The notes: generated from the sequence alone by a model not told the origin. DNA of 64,000 nucleotides from Methylocystis sp. KS32 (GCA_002862095.1 PHSQ01000001.1:372001-436000), one strand, 5' to 3'. Counted from the stretch's first letter, positions 19,498-29,186 are shown. Translations and numbers: made by a program.

Positions 19498-21084
19498 ATG
19501 AGCGACGATCCAAACGCGGTTCCCGGCGAAATCCTGGTCGGCGCCAGCGGCAAGCCCGGACAGGATCTTGCCTATCGTTACCTGTTGCTGCCCTTCGGCA
19601 ATCGCCACGGCCTCATCTCCGGCGCCACCGGCGGCGGCAAGACCGTCTCGCTCCAGCGCCTCGCCGAAGGCTTCTCAAAGGCGGGAACAGCCGTTTTTCT
19701 CGCCGATGTGAAAGGCGACATCGCCGGTCTTTCGCAGCCCGGCGACTCGAGGCCCGCTTTCATCGAGCGGGCGAAGCAACTCGGTCTGGACTACGCGCCG
19801 GAAAAATTTCCGGTCGTATTTTGGGACATTTTTGGCGAGCAGGGCCATCCAGTCCGCGCAACAATCGCTGAAATGGGTCCCTTGCTGCTGGCGCGGATGC
19901 TGGATCTCAACGAAACGCAGGAAGGCGCGCTCAACATTGTCTTCCGCGTCGCCGACGAACAGGGCCTGCTGCTGCTCGATCTCAAGGACCTGCGCGCGAT
20001 GCTCGGCTATGTCGGCGAAAACGCCTCCGACATTCAGACAAAATACGGCAATGTGGCGCCCGCCACCATCGGCGCCATTCAGCGCCAGTTGCTCGTGCTC
20101 GAAAATCAGGGCGGCGACAAATTCATCGGCGAGCCCGCGCTCGACCTCAACGATTTCATCGCCAAGGACAAGAACGGCTGCGGCTACATCAATATTCTCG
20201 CGGCCGACAAACTGATGCGGGCGCCGCGTCTCTACGCGACCTTTCTGTTGTGGATGCTGACCGAGCTTTTCGCTCATCTGCCGGAAGTTGGCGATCTCGA
20301 CGTTCCAAAACTGGCCTTCTTTTTCGACGAGGCGCATCTTCTCTTCAGCGATGCGCCGAAGAGCCTTCTGACCGCCATCGAGCAGGTGGTTCGGCTCATC
20401 CGCTCAAAGGGCGTGGGCATTTATTTCGTCACCCAAAGTCCGCTCGACGTGCCCGACACGGTGCTGGGTCAACTCGGCAACCGCATTCAGCACGCGCTGC
20501 GCGCCTTCACCCCGAGAGACCAGAAGGCGGTGCGGGCGGCGGCGGAAACATTCCGGCGGAACGACAAATTCGACACGGCCGAAGCGATCACGCAGCTTGA
20601 AGTCGGCGAGGCCCTGGTCTCGATGCTCGACGCCAAGGGGGCGCCCGAAGTGGTCGACAGAACCTTGATCGCGCCGCCGGCGGCGCGCGTCGGTCCGATC
20701 ACGCCGCTGGAGCGTCAGTCGATTATCGAGAACAGTCCTCTCTATGGCCTTTATGATACGCCGATGGACCGGGAGTCGGCCTATGAGGTGTTGCAGAAAC
20801 GCGCCAGCGGCCGGATGGAGAATGTCGGCGCGAAACCCGCGTCCACGACGCCGGTCGGCGCTCCCCGAGCCGACGACGCTCCCCCGGCGCAAGCCTCGGC
20901 GGACGCCGGCGTTTTGGGCAAGATCGGCGGCATGGTTGGAGGCCTGTTCGCCCGCACGAACCCCAAGCGCATGTCCCCGGCGGAACTTGCGGCGCGCGCA
21001 GCGCTGCAATCGGCGGCCCGTTCGGTCGGAACCCAAATCACCCGCGAAGTGATGCGCAATATCTTCGGCAACATGTCGCGGTGA
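19498..21084 (+). CDS. HerA-like ATPase (DUF853 family)
   Basis: A 528-aa P-loop ATPase of the HerA/FtsK superfamily, DUF853 branch. Walker A is SGATGGGKTVS (K48), Walker B is AFFFDEAHLLF (about residue 275), and a hexamer-type arginine region follows (IRSKGVGIYFVTQSP). A Pro/Ala-rich linker near 450-480 precedes a short C-terminal helix. ATG 19498 is chosen over the frame's first codon (19474) because GAGAGG lies just upstream and the family starts here. DNA translocation is the family expectation; the physiological role is not known. No nurA partner is adjacent. Confidence 0.85.
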   Translation: MSDDPNAVPGEILVGASGKPGQDLAYRYLLLPFGNRHGLISGATGGGKTVSLQRLAEGFSKAGTAVFLADVKGDIAGLSQPGDSRPAFIERAKQLGLDYAPEKFPVVFWDIFGEQGHPVRATIAEMGPLLLARMLDLNETQEGALNIVFRVADEQGLLLLDLKDLRAMLGYVGENASDIQTKYGNVAPATIGAIQRQLLVLENQGGDKFIGEPALDLNDFIAKDKNGCGYINILAADKLMRAPRLYATFLLWMLTELFAHLPEVGDLDVPKLAFFFDEAHLLFSDAPKSLLTAIEQVVRLIRSKGVGIYFVTQSPLDVPDTVLGQLGNRIQHALRAFTPRDQKAVRAAAETFRRNDKFDTAEAITQLEVGEALVSMLDAKGAPEVVDRTLIAPPAARVGPITPLERQSIIENSPLYGLYDTPMDRESAYEVLQKRASGRMENVGAKPASTTPVGAPRADDAPPAQASADAGVLGKIGGMVGGLFARTNPKRMSPAELAARAALQSAARSVGTQITREVMRNIFGNMSR

Positions 21085-21087
21085 AGA

Positions 21088-21588
21088 TCAGGCGGGGGGA
21101 ACGGGGCGCTCGCGCGGGGCGGCGAGGAGCCAATAGACCGCGCCGGTCAGCGCTCCCGTGAGGAAGAACAAAAGAGCGATGCGAATTTCGAGCGGGCTGG
21201 CTTTTGCGCTGCGGGCGAGACCGTGGGTCGCGCGCAGGATCCAGGGCGAAGCGGCGGCGAGAACCCCGCTCGCCCCGGCATACCAGACCACGCCGCGCAC
21301 GCCCGCTATTTCTCCGACGAGGGCCGCGAGCGCGAGCGGCGCGGCGCAAACGGCGACCAGAATCGCCCAAAAGGCTTCCCCCAGCAAGGCGAAGCCAAGG
21401 CCGGGTTCGCCATAGTGGAAAGACTGGTCCAGCGTTGCGAAAAGCGTTGAAACCACCGCGTTCAGTCCGACCTCCCGGACAACAGGATCCATTACCGCGG
21501 CGATCGGCAGAGCCAAGGCTCCAGCGCTGACGGCGACCAGAAAAGCAAAGGCCATCACGACGACGCGGCGAAGAAGCTTCGTGATCAA
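21088..21588 (-). CDS. Hypothetical four-helix membrane protein, TTG start
   Basis: A 166-aa protein with about four membrane segments (residues about 10-32, 66-92, 97-117 and 138-160). The most economical start is TTG at 21588, which overlaps the HNH gene's stop as TTGA, so translation is probably coupled to it; ATG 12 codons in is an alternative. The open frame continues upstream inside the HNH gene but that part is Arg-rich and looks like a shadow. No family recognised; the link to the nuclease is only positional. Confidence 0.55.
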   Translation of the reverse strand: MITKLLRRVVVMAFAFLVAVSAGALALPIAAVMDPVVREVGLNAVVSTLFATLDQSFHYGEPGLGFALLGEAFWAILVAVCAAPLALAALVGEIAGVRGVVWYAGASGVLAAASPWILRATHGLARSAKASPLEIRIALLFFLTGALTGAVYWLLAAPRERPVPPA

Positions 21589-22157
21589 GGCTCCAGCACC
21601 GAGTCCCAATAAAGATAATCCATCCAACTCTCGTGCAGATAATTCGGAGGGAACAGTCGGCCGTTGCGGTGCAGGTCCGTGACGCTCGGAGCATAGGGCT
21701 TTTGCGCGGGAAACATATGCGCTTCGCCGGGCAGCCGGTCGCTCTTGCGCAGATTGCAGGGCGAACAGGCGGCGACGACGTTTTCCCAGGTGGTGGCGCC
21801 GCCCTTGGAGCGGGGAATCACATGGTCGAAGGTCAATTCTTCCTGCTGGCCGCAGTATTGGCAAGTGAATCTGTCGCGCAAGAAAACGTTGAAACGGGTG
21901 AACGCCGGCTGGCGCGAGGGCTTCACATAGGCCTTTAGCGACACGACCGAAGGCAATCGCATCTCGAAAGAAGGGCTTTTGACCACCTTGTCATATTCGG
22001 AGACGATATTGACGCGATCCAGAAACACCGCCTTGATCGCGTCCTGCCACCCCCAAAGCGACAACGGGTAATAGCTCAAGGGGCGAAAATCGGCGTTGAG
22101 CACCAACGCCGGACAAGACTGCGGCGAGACATTATGGCTTCGAAAGTGAATCGTCAC
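21585..22157 (-). CDS. HNH endonuclease
   Basis: A 190-aa HNH nuclease of the type common in Hyphomicrobiales. The N-terminal module reads PALVLNADFRPLSYYPLSLW. The HNH domain has two CxxC zinc knuckles (CQYCG and CSPCNLRK) around the catalytic DHVIPRSKGG. The start is taken as GTG 22157 because GAGAGG lies 7 nt upstream; ATG 22172 is the alternative. Proteins of this type stand alone on chromosomes and their target is unknown. It is translationally coupled to the following membrane protein. Confidence 0.88.
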   Translation of the reverse strand: MTIHFRSHNVSPQSCPALVLNADFRPLSYYPLSLWGWQDAIKAVFLDRVNIVSEYDKVVKSPSFEMRLPSVVSLKAYVKPSRQPAFTRFNVFLRDRFTCQYCGQQEELTFDHVIPRSKGGATTWENVVAACSPCNLRKSDRLPGEAHMFPAQKPYAPSVTDLHRNGRLFPPNYLHESWMDYLYWDSVLEP

Positions 22158-22488
22158 GCCGTTGCCTCTCATCTTGCGAGGAGGCCCCGAGCAATCGCCG
22201 CTCGGGATCACCCTTGCGAATGTCGCGCATAGTCTATAGCGAGGATGACGTCTTTGTGAAGGCGCCCATGTTCCGGGCCGCTTATTCACGAGACACGAGG
22301 CGTCGAGCTTATACTTCAAGTATTATCAGGTATTAGATCGCCATTTAGATGGTTTGTATTTGGCCGCAGCGCCCCCCACGCGGGCGATTCGAGCCGGGCG
22401 CCCTGTTTGCAACTTGGCCTCCGAAGTCTCGGGCGCCGCCCAAGAACGCGCCGCTTCGGGACACAGATGTTTCATCCGGAGGCTCGTC
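22158..22488. other. Divergent intergenic region
   Basis: About 330 bp between the HNH gene and the sugar transferase, partly AT-rich around 22300-22350. It should hold two divergent promoters, but I cannot assign boxes. The sugar-transferase frame is open through part of it, without a ribosome site. Confidence 0.4.
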
Positions 22489-23991
22489 TTGACCTCATTT
22501 CATGACCGACTCCCAGAGCGGGGCGACGGCGAGAAGGCTGCGTTCGTCGCCTCTGGCCGAGGAACGGCAAGAGCACGTCGCGGCGACTGGAGCCGGAAGC
22601 TTCCCAAACGCAACGCGGTTCTGGCGCGCGCTTTTCTTGGAATCGGCGTCGCGGTCATGGAGTTGCTGGTCGCGGGGGCTACCGCGGCGACGATGGAGGC
22701 GCTCTATCACGCCTTCGCTTATGGCGACAGCGGGATAACCTCGCCAAACCTCGAGCTTTGCCTGTTATCGACCCTGCTCTTTGTCATCTCGAACGCGATG
22801 CGGGGGGACTATCGGATCGCCGAATATCTGACGCTAAAGAGGCAAGACTGGAGATTGTTCGCCGTTTGGAGCTTGAGCTTCCTGATCGCGCTCGCCTTTG
22901 GTTTTCTCACCCGCGCCACCGAAACGTCCCGGGGCGGCGTCTTGCTTTTCTTTGTTGGGGGCTATGTCTCGATCTTCGTCGCGAGGCGGCTTTTGACGAA
23001 GGTCGCCCACGACGCAACCCAAGCGGGCGGGATGGCGTCTCGACGCGTGTTCCTCGTCGGCGTTTCGGAAAATATCGAGAGTTTCGCCCACCGCCACAAA
23101 TCCTCGGGCTGCGGCATGGAAATCGTCGGGGCCATCGGACTGCGCGAGAATCCCGCGACGATAGACGAAGACCTGACCTTGGCGGCGGCGGCGGCGCGCA
23201 TGTTGCGTCCGGACGATATTTTCATTCTCGCTCCCTGGTCGGAGACCCGGATGATCGAATCCTGCGTCAACGCCTTCATGCGCGTGCCGGCGCAGATACA
23301 TCTTGGACCGGAGAAGGTGCTGGATCGCTTCGCCAACGCCCGCATCGACAAGAACGGGGGCATTTCCAGCCTGAGCCTTGGCGGACAGCCTCTAAATCTC
23401 GTCGAAGTGATCGCCAAGCGCGTCTTCGATATTTTGGGCGCGAGCCTCGCCCTGACGATGCTGTCTCCATTGCTGCTCGTGGTCGCCGCAGCGATAAAGC
23501 TCGACAGCGAGGGCCAGGTGTTTTTCCTCCAGCGCCGCTATGGCTTCAATCGCGAGCCGTTCCGAATTTTCAAATTTCGCTCCATGACCACGATGGAGGA
23601 CGGCCGCCGCGTGGTTCAGGCGACAGCGGGCGATCGCCGGATAACACGAATTGGCAGCTTTATTCGCCGCTACAATATCGACGAGTTGCCCCAATTATTG
23701 AACGTGCTCAAGGGCGAGATGTCCTTGGTCGGACCGCGCCCCCATGCGCTGGCGCATGACCAGCTATTCGAGCGCAAGATCGCGCTCTATGCGCGCCGTC
23801 ACAACGTCAAGCCGGGGATCACCGGCTGGGCGCAGGTCAATGGCCTGCGCGGCGAGATCGACTCGCCCGAAAAGATTCGCGCGCGCATCGAGCACGACCT
23901 TTATTATATCGACAATTGCTCGCTTCTCTTCGACATCTGGATCATCGTCCTGACCGTCTTCTCGAAGAAGGCCTATCGCAACGCGGTTTGA
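22489..23991 (+). CDS. Polyprenyl-phosphate sugar-1-phosphate transferase (exopolysaccharide initiation)
   Basis: A 500-aa membrane enzyme of the WcaJ/ExoY type, which loads the first sugar phosphate onto undecaprenyl phosphate. N-terminal helices (about 45-155) lead to a nucleotide-binding-like central domain. The C-terminal bacterial sugar transferase domain has KRVFDILGA, FKFRSM, IDELPQLLNVLKGEMS and GPRPHA. The start is taken as TTG 22489: GGAGG lies exactly 6 nt upstream, whereas the frame's first ATG (22354) has no such site. No other polysaccharide genes are adjacent. It overlaps the convergent MFS gene by 19 bp. Confidence 0.88.
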   Translation: MTSFHDRLPERGDGEKAAFVASGRGTARARRGDWSRKLPKRNAVLARAFLGIGVAVMELLVAGATAATMEALYHAFAYGDSGITSPNLELCLLSTLLFVISNAMRGDYRIAEYLTLKRQDWRLFAVWSLSFLIALAFGFLTRATETSRGGVLLFFVGGYVSIFVARRLLTKVAHDATQAGGMASRRVFLVGVSENIESFAHRHKSSGCGMEIVGAIGLRENPATIDEDLTLAAAAARMLRPDDIFILAPWSETRMIESCVNAFMRVPAQIHLGPEKVLDRFANARIDKNGGISSLSLGGQPLNLVEVIAKRVFDILGASLALTMLSPLLLVVAAAIKLDSEGQVFFLQRRYGFNREPFRIFKFRSMTTMEDGRRVVQATAGDRRITRIGSFIRRYNIDELPQLLNVLKGEMSLVGPRPHALAHDQLFERKIALYARRHNVKPGITGWAQVNGLRGEIDSPEKIRARIEHDLYYIDNCSLLFDIWIIVLTVFSKKAYRNAV

Positions 23992-25208
23992 GGCGCGGCG
24001 ACGCGCATCGCCGAAACCGCGACGAAGAGGCTCGCGCCAAGGAGCGCCGCCGAGAGAAAATAAGCGGCCCCCGCGAAATAGCCGGTCGAGACGCTGACCG
24101 CGAATAACTGCGTGAAGAGCAGCGGACCGATCATGCCGGAAACCCCGCGCAGACTGGCTAGAGCGCCCTGGAGCCGTCCCTGCTCGGAGGCGTCGGCGAA
24201 GCGGGTCGCAAGCGCCTGAAAAGACGGGTTGGCCATCGCCCACAACGCGATCAGGGGCGGCGCGGAGAGAAACACCCATTCGTTCGAGGCGAAAGCATAG
24301 ACCGCGAAGCCCAGCGCCCCGAAAACCAGCGCGATGACGAGGGTCGTGACCTCGCCGAGACGGGCGACCGCCGGCCGCACCAAGCCGCCCGAGACGAGCG
24401 TTTGCGACACGCCGACGATGGTGAGCGCCCAGCCCGTGGTTTTCGCGTCCCACTGGTAACGATAATCCGTATAGAGCACGAAGAGACTCGGCAGAGACTC
24501 ATGGGCGAGGTAGGAGAGAAAAACCGCCAATGCGAGTAGCGCCAGTTCGCGCTTCGACGTCAACAACTCAAGCGCGCCAAAAATATTGGCCCCGCGCCAC
24601 GCGATTTTCGTCGCGCGCCGCTCCGGCGCAAGCGACTCCGGCAGAATGAAATAACCGTAAAGGAAGTTGGCGAGACTAAGAGCCGCCGCGGCGATGAAGG
24701 GCATGCGGAGCCCGTAATTTCCGAGCACGCCGCCGATGGCGGGCCCCAGGATGAAACCAAAGCCGAAGGCCGCGCCAAGAAGGCCATAGCGGCCCGCGCG
24801 CTTTTCCTCCGGAGTGATGTCGGCGACATAGGCGCTCGCCGTCGAGAAGCTCGCGGCCGTGATCCCCGAGATCAGACGTCCCACATAAAGAAAGGCGAGC
24901 GATGGCGCGAACGCCATGAAGGCGTAATCGACGCCGAGGCCGAGATTGGAGGCGAGGACGATCGGCCGGCGCCCGAAGCGATCGGACAGCGCGCCGAGCA
25001 CCGGCTGAAACAAAAATTGCATCAGAGCCCAGGAGAAGCCGAAAATCCCGGCGATGCTCGCGGCGTGCTGAAGATCGCCGCCCTCGAATTCCTTGATAAG
25101 TTTTGGCAGAACGGGGATCATCACGCCCAAGGCGAGCATATCGAGGGAGACGGTGATGAGGATGAAAATAAAAGCCGCCTGGCGTCGTCGATTCGTGATT
25201 GCCATCAT
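23973..25208 (-). CDS. MFS transporter, TetA/TCR-like
   Basis: A 12-helix major facilitator of about 411 aa. The loop 2-3 motif GALSDRFGRRPIVL and the motif C stretch GFGFILGPAIGG mark the proton-driven drug antiporter group that contains TetA. The substrate cannot be told from sequence, so it should not be read as tetracycline resistance. Two adjacent ATGs at 25208 and 25205 are the likely starts. It stands alone; its 3' end overlaps the sugar transferase. Confidence 0.85.
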   Translation of the reverse strand: MMAITNRRRQAAFIFILITVSLDMLALGVMIPVLPKLIKEFEGGDLQHAASIAGIFGFSWALMQFLFQPVLGALSDRFGRRPIVLASNLGLGVDYAFMAFAPSLAFLYVGRLISGITAASFSTASAYVADITPEEKRAGRYGLLGAAFGFGFILGPAIGGVLGNYGLRMPFIAAAALSLANFLYGYFILPESLAPERRATKIAWRGANIFGALELLTSKRELALLALAVFLSYLAHESLPSLFVLYTDYRYQWDAKTTGWALTIVGVSQTLVSGGLVRPAVARLGEVTTLVIALVFGALGFAVYAFASNEWVFLSAPPLIALWAMANPSFQALATRFADASEQGRLQGALASLRGVSGMIGPLLFTQLFAVSVSTGYFAGAAYFLSAALLGASLFVAVSAMRVAAPQTALR

Positions 25209-25386
25209 ATCCGTCGCCAACCGATCCTTGATTTGGGGCTTCCGATAACCGTAATTAGGCGCCGGCGCAAACCATGAAAGGCGACGACGGAGCTACATTA
25301 GGTGAATGAGCCATTGAAAAATGCGTAACAGCTCGTTTATTTCATCCTTGAGACATTTCACCCGACGCATAACCGGCGGCCCGCGC

Positions 25387-25608
25387 ATGAACCGATTTGA
25401 ACGACAACCCCACCCCGCCGTCGAGGCGGAGCTAGAATATCGCGACGGCGAATATCGTGTTCGCAAGGCGGGAGCCTTCGTCCGTTGCGCGGTGACGGGG
25501 GAGCCGATTCCTCTGGAGGAATTGCGCTATTGGAGCGTCGATCGGCAGGAGGCCTACAGTAGTCCGGAAGCGCGGATGAAACTGTTGCGGGAGCAAGGGC
25601 GGTCATAG
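25387..25608 (+). CDS. DUF2093 domain-containing small protein
   Basis: A 73-aa protein starting MNRFERQPHPAVEAELEY, with a CxxTG motif (RCAVTGEPIPLEELRYWSV) typical of the alphaproteobacterial DUF2093 family. The function is unknown. The frame extends upstream to 25321, but the ATG at 25387 matches the family start. It overlaps the end of the convergent lpxK by 6 bp. Confidence 0.8.
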   Translation: MNRFERQPHPAVEAELEYRDGEYRVRKAGAFVRCAVTGEPIPLEELRYWSVDRQEAYSSPEARMKLLREQGRS

Positions 25609-26598
25609 GCCGCGTTTTCGCGCCACGCGCTGCCGGACGAGGGCTGCAGCGAGGATTTGCTTCAAAAGGGCAGGGTTCTCGAAAGACAACGCAACCGCCG
25701 CCGCCTCGAAAGGGGCTGGCTGCGCGATCCGCGCCATGTCCTTCTCGGTGGTGATGGGTAGCGCCGCGAGACGACCCGCTTCGCGACGCAACGCCGCCAA
25801 TTCCTCCCGCCGATAGGGGTGATGGTCCGGGAACCATCTCGCGCCCACCACTTCGGCCCCCATTTCCTTGAGAGTCTTCAAGAATTTCGCCGGACGCCCG
25901 ACGCCCGCGAAAGCAAAAACCCGGCGGCCGTTCAGGCGCGCGGCGGAGGCGGGTCTCCCGACCAGCCGGGCTTGCAAGATGGTCCTATGAGGGACGGGGG
26001 GGAAGGCGCCATTCGCCCCGATGATGAGAACGACGTCAGCATGGGCGAATTGGGCCGCGAGCGGCGCGCGCAAAGGCCCTGCGGGCGGACAAAATCCGCT
26101 TCCAGCGAAATAATCGGCGTCGACGACGAGAAGCGCGAGATCGGGTTCGAGCCGCCGGCTGTGAAAGCCGTCGTCGAGCAGCAACACCGAGGCGCCGAGC
26201 GTCGCAGCGAGCCGCGCGCTGGCGAGCCGGTCGAGTCCGACGATGGTCGGAGCCACGCGGGCGAGCAAGAGGGCTTCATCTCCGACGTCGAGAGCGTCGT
26301 GGCGGCCGGGGTCCACGACGAATGGTTCTTTTTCAGCGCTGTTGCGCCGGCCATATCCCCGCGTCGCGAAGAAAGGCCGCTCTCCCGCCTCCTTGAGCAT
26401 TGCCGCCAGCGCCAGAGCGGTTGGCGTTTTGCCGTCACCGCCTAGCGTCAGGCCGCCGATGGCTATCGTCGGCAGGTCAGCGCGGGGCGCTCTTCGATTC
26501 AGTCGCGCCCGCGCGGCGGCGCCATAAAGCGCCGCCAAAGGCGCCAGCGCCCTGGCCCGCAGCCCCGCCGGAGCGCCCCAAAATTCAGGCGCGCGCAT
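25603..26598 (-). CDS. lpxK: Tetraacyldisaccharide 4'-kinase
   Basis: A 331-aa inner-membrane kinase that phosphorylates the 4' position of the lipid A disaccharide. The N terminus MRAPEFWGAP and the P-loop GGLTLGGDGKTPTALAL are diagnostic; LLLDDGFHSRRL holds the catalytic region. It follows waaA by 9 nt, so lipid A phosphorylation and Kdo addition are encoded together. Confidence 0.95.
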   Translation of the reverse strand: MRAPEFWGAPAGLRARALAPLAALYGAAARARLNRRAPRADLPTIAIGGLTLGGDGKTPTALALAAMLKEAGERPFFATRGYGRRNSAEKEPFVVDPGRHDALDVGDEALLLARVAPTIVGLDRLASARLAATLGASVLLLDDGFHSRRLEPDLALLVVDADYFAGSGFCPPAGPLRAPLAAQFAHADVVLIIGANGAFPPVPHRTILQARLVGRPASAARLNGRRVFAFAGVGRPAKFLKTLKEMGAEVVGARWFPDHHPYRREELAALRREAGRLAALPITTEKDMARIAQPAPFEAAAVALSFENPALLKQILAAALVRQRVARKRGL

Positions 26599-26607
26599 CT
26601 GCGCCGC

Positions 26608-27885
26608 TCATTGCCGCGCGGCTGCGAGCTGAGCGAGATAGGGCTCGATCGCCGTCATGATTTCCCGCGAAGCGCCCCCCAGCCGCTCCACCACTTCCGC
26701 TCCGGCCCGGCCCATTTTCCTCATGCGCGCTGGTTGCGAAAAGAGATACAGCGCCGCGCGCGCCAGCCCCGGCGCGTCCGTCACCCGGGCGGCGGCCTTG
26801 GCCGCGTTCAGTTCGGCGTAAACATCGGCGAAATCTTCCACCAAGGGGCCGTGCAGTATGGCGCAGCCGAGTTTGGCCGGCTCGATTGGATTATGTCCGC
26901 CGCCCGGCGCAAGCGAGCGGCCCATGAAAACGACTTCCGCGACGCGAAAAATCAGGCCGAATTCTCCGACGGTGTCCGCGACGTAAATCTGCGTTGCACG
27001 CTGCGGCAGCACGCCTTGCGAACGTTGCGCCACGGAGAACCCTCGGCTGCGCGCTAGCTCGGCGATCTCGGCGCCGCGTTCGGGATGGCGCGGCGCGATG
27101 ACAGTGAGCAGAGCCGGCAATTGCCGAGACATTTCCTGATGCGCGTCGAGGACGAAGGCCTCCTCGCCGGGATGGGTCGAGACCGCCGCGAACACGGGCC
27201 GCGCACCGATCGCGCCCTTGAAAGCCGCGAGCTGAGCCGCTTCGATCGGCGGAGCAGGCACATCGAATTTCAGATTGCCCGCGACCCTGGCGCGAGGCGC
27301 GCCGAGGCCCAGAAAACGCGCCGCGTTTTCGGTGTCCTGGGCGAGACAGAGGTCGATCTTGCCGAAAAGCGCCGCCCCCACGCCCGGAGCTTTGCGCCAG
27401 CGCTCCGCGGAAGCGCTGGATATTTTGGCGTTGACCAGCACCAGGGGCGCGCGCCGCTTATGGATGGCCGCGACGACGTTCGGCCAAAGCTCCGACTCTG
27501 CGAAAAGAGCGAGGTCGGGGCGCCAATGGTCGAGGAAGCGGTCGACGAAACGAGGCGCGTCGAGGGGTAGATATTGATGGAAGGCCCCCGCCGGCAATCT
27601 TGCGGCGAGGACCTGTGCGGAATTGACGGTTCCGCTTGTCACGAGCACTTCCACGCCGCGCTGAATGAACCGGTCGATCAGGGGAAGAAGGGAGAGGCTT
27701 TCTCCAAGACTGGCGCCATGCAGCCACACCAGGCGCCCCGCGGGACGCGGCAGGCTCGAAAAGCCCAGTCGCTCGTTGAGACGGCCAGGATCTTCCTTGC
27801 CTTGCCTCGCCCGCAAAGCGAGCAGGGGCCGGGCGAGTGGCGTTAGCGTGATCGTCGCAAGCCGGTAGAATGCAAGGATCGGCAT
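26608..27885 (-). CDS. waaA: 3-deoxy-D-manno-octulosonic acid (Kdo) transferase
   Basis: A 425-aa GT30 enzyme adding Kdo to lipid IV-A. An N-terminal membrane anchor (LAFYRLATITLTPLARPLLALR) precedes the domain with WLHGASLGESLSLLPLI, where the Glu is the catalytic base. The C-terminal half has the GT-B donor site (GGGHNPIEPAKLG). ATG 27885 is preferred over an earlier TTG at 27900. It forms an operon with lpxK. Confidence 0.95.
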   Translation of the reverse strand: MPILAFYRLATITLTPLARPLLALRARQGKEDPGRLNERLGFSSLPRPAGRLVWLHGASLGESLSLLPLIDRFIQRGVEVLVTSGTVNSAQVLAARLPAGAFHQYLPLDAPRFVDRFLDHWRPDLALFAESELWPNVVAAIHKRRAPLVLVNAKISSASAERWRKAPGVGAALFGKIDLCLAQDTENAARFLGLGAPRARVAGNLKFDVPAPPIEAAQLAAFKGAIGARPVFAAVSTHPGEEAFVLDAHQEMSRQLPALLTVIAPRHPERGAEIAELARSRGFSVAQRSQGVLPQRATQIYVADTVGEFGLIFRVAEVVFMGRSLAPGGGHNPIEPAKLGCAILHGPLVEDFADVYAELNAAKAAARVTDAPGLARAALYLFSQPARMRKMGRAGAEVVERLGGASREIMTAIEPYLAQLAAARQ

Positions 27886-28104
27886 CGGGAACGGATCCAA
27901 TACAACAAAACGGAAATCGAGGCGTTTCCAGCCACGATGTTAAGGCCTGGCTGCTCTGGACCCGATCCGCTCGGAAGTCGACGTACGTGGGAGGAACGCG
28001 CAAAGCCGCCCCTGTCCACGAATGTCGAATTCGAGCGCCATCCAATGCGGTTGGGCGCCAAGCTCTCGAAGGAGTGGCGCCCAAAACGGGCAATTTTTTG
28101 AAAC
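27886..28104. other. Intergenic region between waaA and the DUF4170 gene
   Basis: About 220 bp with no hairpin, repeat or credible gene that I can see; it may hold a waaA promoter. Confidence 0.35.
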
Positions 28105-28362
28105 TCAGAGAGTTTCGATATCCGGATCAAGAAGTTTGTGCAGATGGACGACAAAATAGCGCATATGCGCGTTGTCCACCGTGGAATGGGCTTTCGCCTT
28201 CCAGGCGGCGAGCGCGCTCTCATTATCCGCATAGACGCCCACGATGTCGAGCTTGTTTAAATCGCGAAACGCCACGCCATGCAGGTCGACCAACTCGCCG
28301 CCGAAGACGAGATGCAAAAGTTGTTTTGGTTTCGCATGTTTGTCTATCGCCGATTGCGTCAT
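28105..28362 (-). CDS. DUF4170 domain-containing small protein
   Basis: An 85-aa protein (LLHLVFGGELVDLHGVAF ... RYFVVHLHKLLDP) of the DUF4170 type commonly found next to cysQ and waaA in Hyphomicrobiales. The function is unknown. Its ATG overlaps the stop of the cysQ-like gene as ATGA, so the two are coupled. Confidence 0.8.
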   Translation of the reverse strand: MTQSAIDKHAKPKQLLHLVFGGELVDLHGVAFRDLNKLDIVGVYADNESALAAWKAKAHSTVDNAHMRYFVVHLHKLLDPDIETL

Positions 28363-29186
28363 GGTTTCCCTTTCATAGCTGCCCTGGCGAGAGCGAGACT
28401 TTGCTCAAAAAGCTTTTCCGGCGCCGCGACCAGCATGTCGCGCCGCGAACTGCTGCGATTATAGGTCAAGGGCGCGCCCTCCAACTCCGCGAGCGTTCCA
28501 CCAGCTTCGTTCAATATCACGTCGGCGGCGGCGATGTCCCAGTCACGCGCGTCCGGCGCCGCGATGGCGAGATCGCTCGCCCCCATGGCTACATCGGCGA
28601 GGCGCAGAGCGAGCGAAGGGGTTCGCGGCGCGATTTGGAGGCCCAGCGCCGAGGTTTCAAAAAATTCGGCCAAGCCGCGTGGGGAAACCACGCGAGCCCC
28701 GGCGAGGTCGCCGCGCGTGGAGACTTTGATCGACGCGCCGTTGAGAAAGGCGCCGCCGCCCCGGAAAGCAGTGAAGGTGTGTCCCAGCGCCGGCGCGTGG
28801 ATGACTCCAGCGACGGGACGGCCGTTTTCGACCAGCGCGATCGAGACGGCCCAACGCGCGTCGCCGCGAGCGAAGGCCTTGGTGCCGTCGATGGGGTCGA
28901 CCACGACCAGGGAGGAACGCGCCAGCCGGCTGGGATGGTCGACGCTTTCCTCGGACAACCATCCCGCCTGCGGCGCGAGCGCGGTCATCTCCTCGAGCAA
29001 GAAACGGTCGACCGCGAGATCCGCCTCGGTGACCGGCGAGCCCCCGCCTTTGTAACTGACGCCCGCGCTGGTCTTTTCGCCAGGGCGGAAATAGGCCAAG
29101 GCGATTTCCCCCGCCCTTCGCGCCGCCTCCTCCAGGCGACGGGTGAATTGGCGCAGGTTCGCCGGATCGGTTTGTGTGCTTTGCAT
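28359..29186 (-). CDS. cysQ: 3'(2'),5'-bisphosphate nucleotidase CysQ-like (inositol monophosphatase superfamily)
   Basis: A 275-aa metal-dependent phosphatase. The motifs are intact: LSEESVD (metal site 1), VVDPIDGTKAFARG (the DPIDGT core) and the C-terminal DARDWDIAAADVILNEAG. CysQ enzymes remove PAP made during sulfate assimilation and sulfation; closely related histidinol- or inositol-phosphatases cannot be excluded. The frame is open to 29315, but the ATG at 29186 gives a family-like N terminus; no strong Shine-Dalgarno decides it. Confidence 0.8.
   Translation of the reverse strand: MQSTQTDPANLRQFTRRLEEAARRAGEIALAYFRPGEKTSAGVSYKGGGSPVTEADLAVDRFLLEEMTALAPQAGWLSEESVDHPSRLARSSLVVVDPIDGTKAFARGDARWAVSIALVENGRPVAGVIHAPALGHTFTAFRGGGAFLNGASIKVSTRGDLAGARVVSPRGLAEFFETSALGLQIAPRTPSLALRLADVAMGASDLAIAAPDARDWDIAAADVILNEAGGTLAELEGAPLTYNRSSSRRDMLVAAPEKLFEQSLALARAAMKGKP

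Noticed and set aside
23973..25208. Tetracycline resistance gene
   Set aside because: The MFS protein resembles TetA only at superfamily-level motifs; the order is rich in such transporters of unknown substrate.
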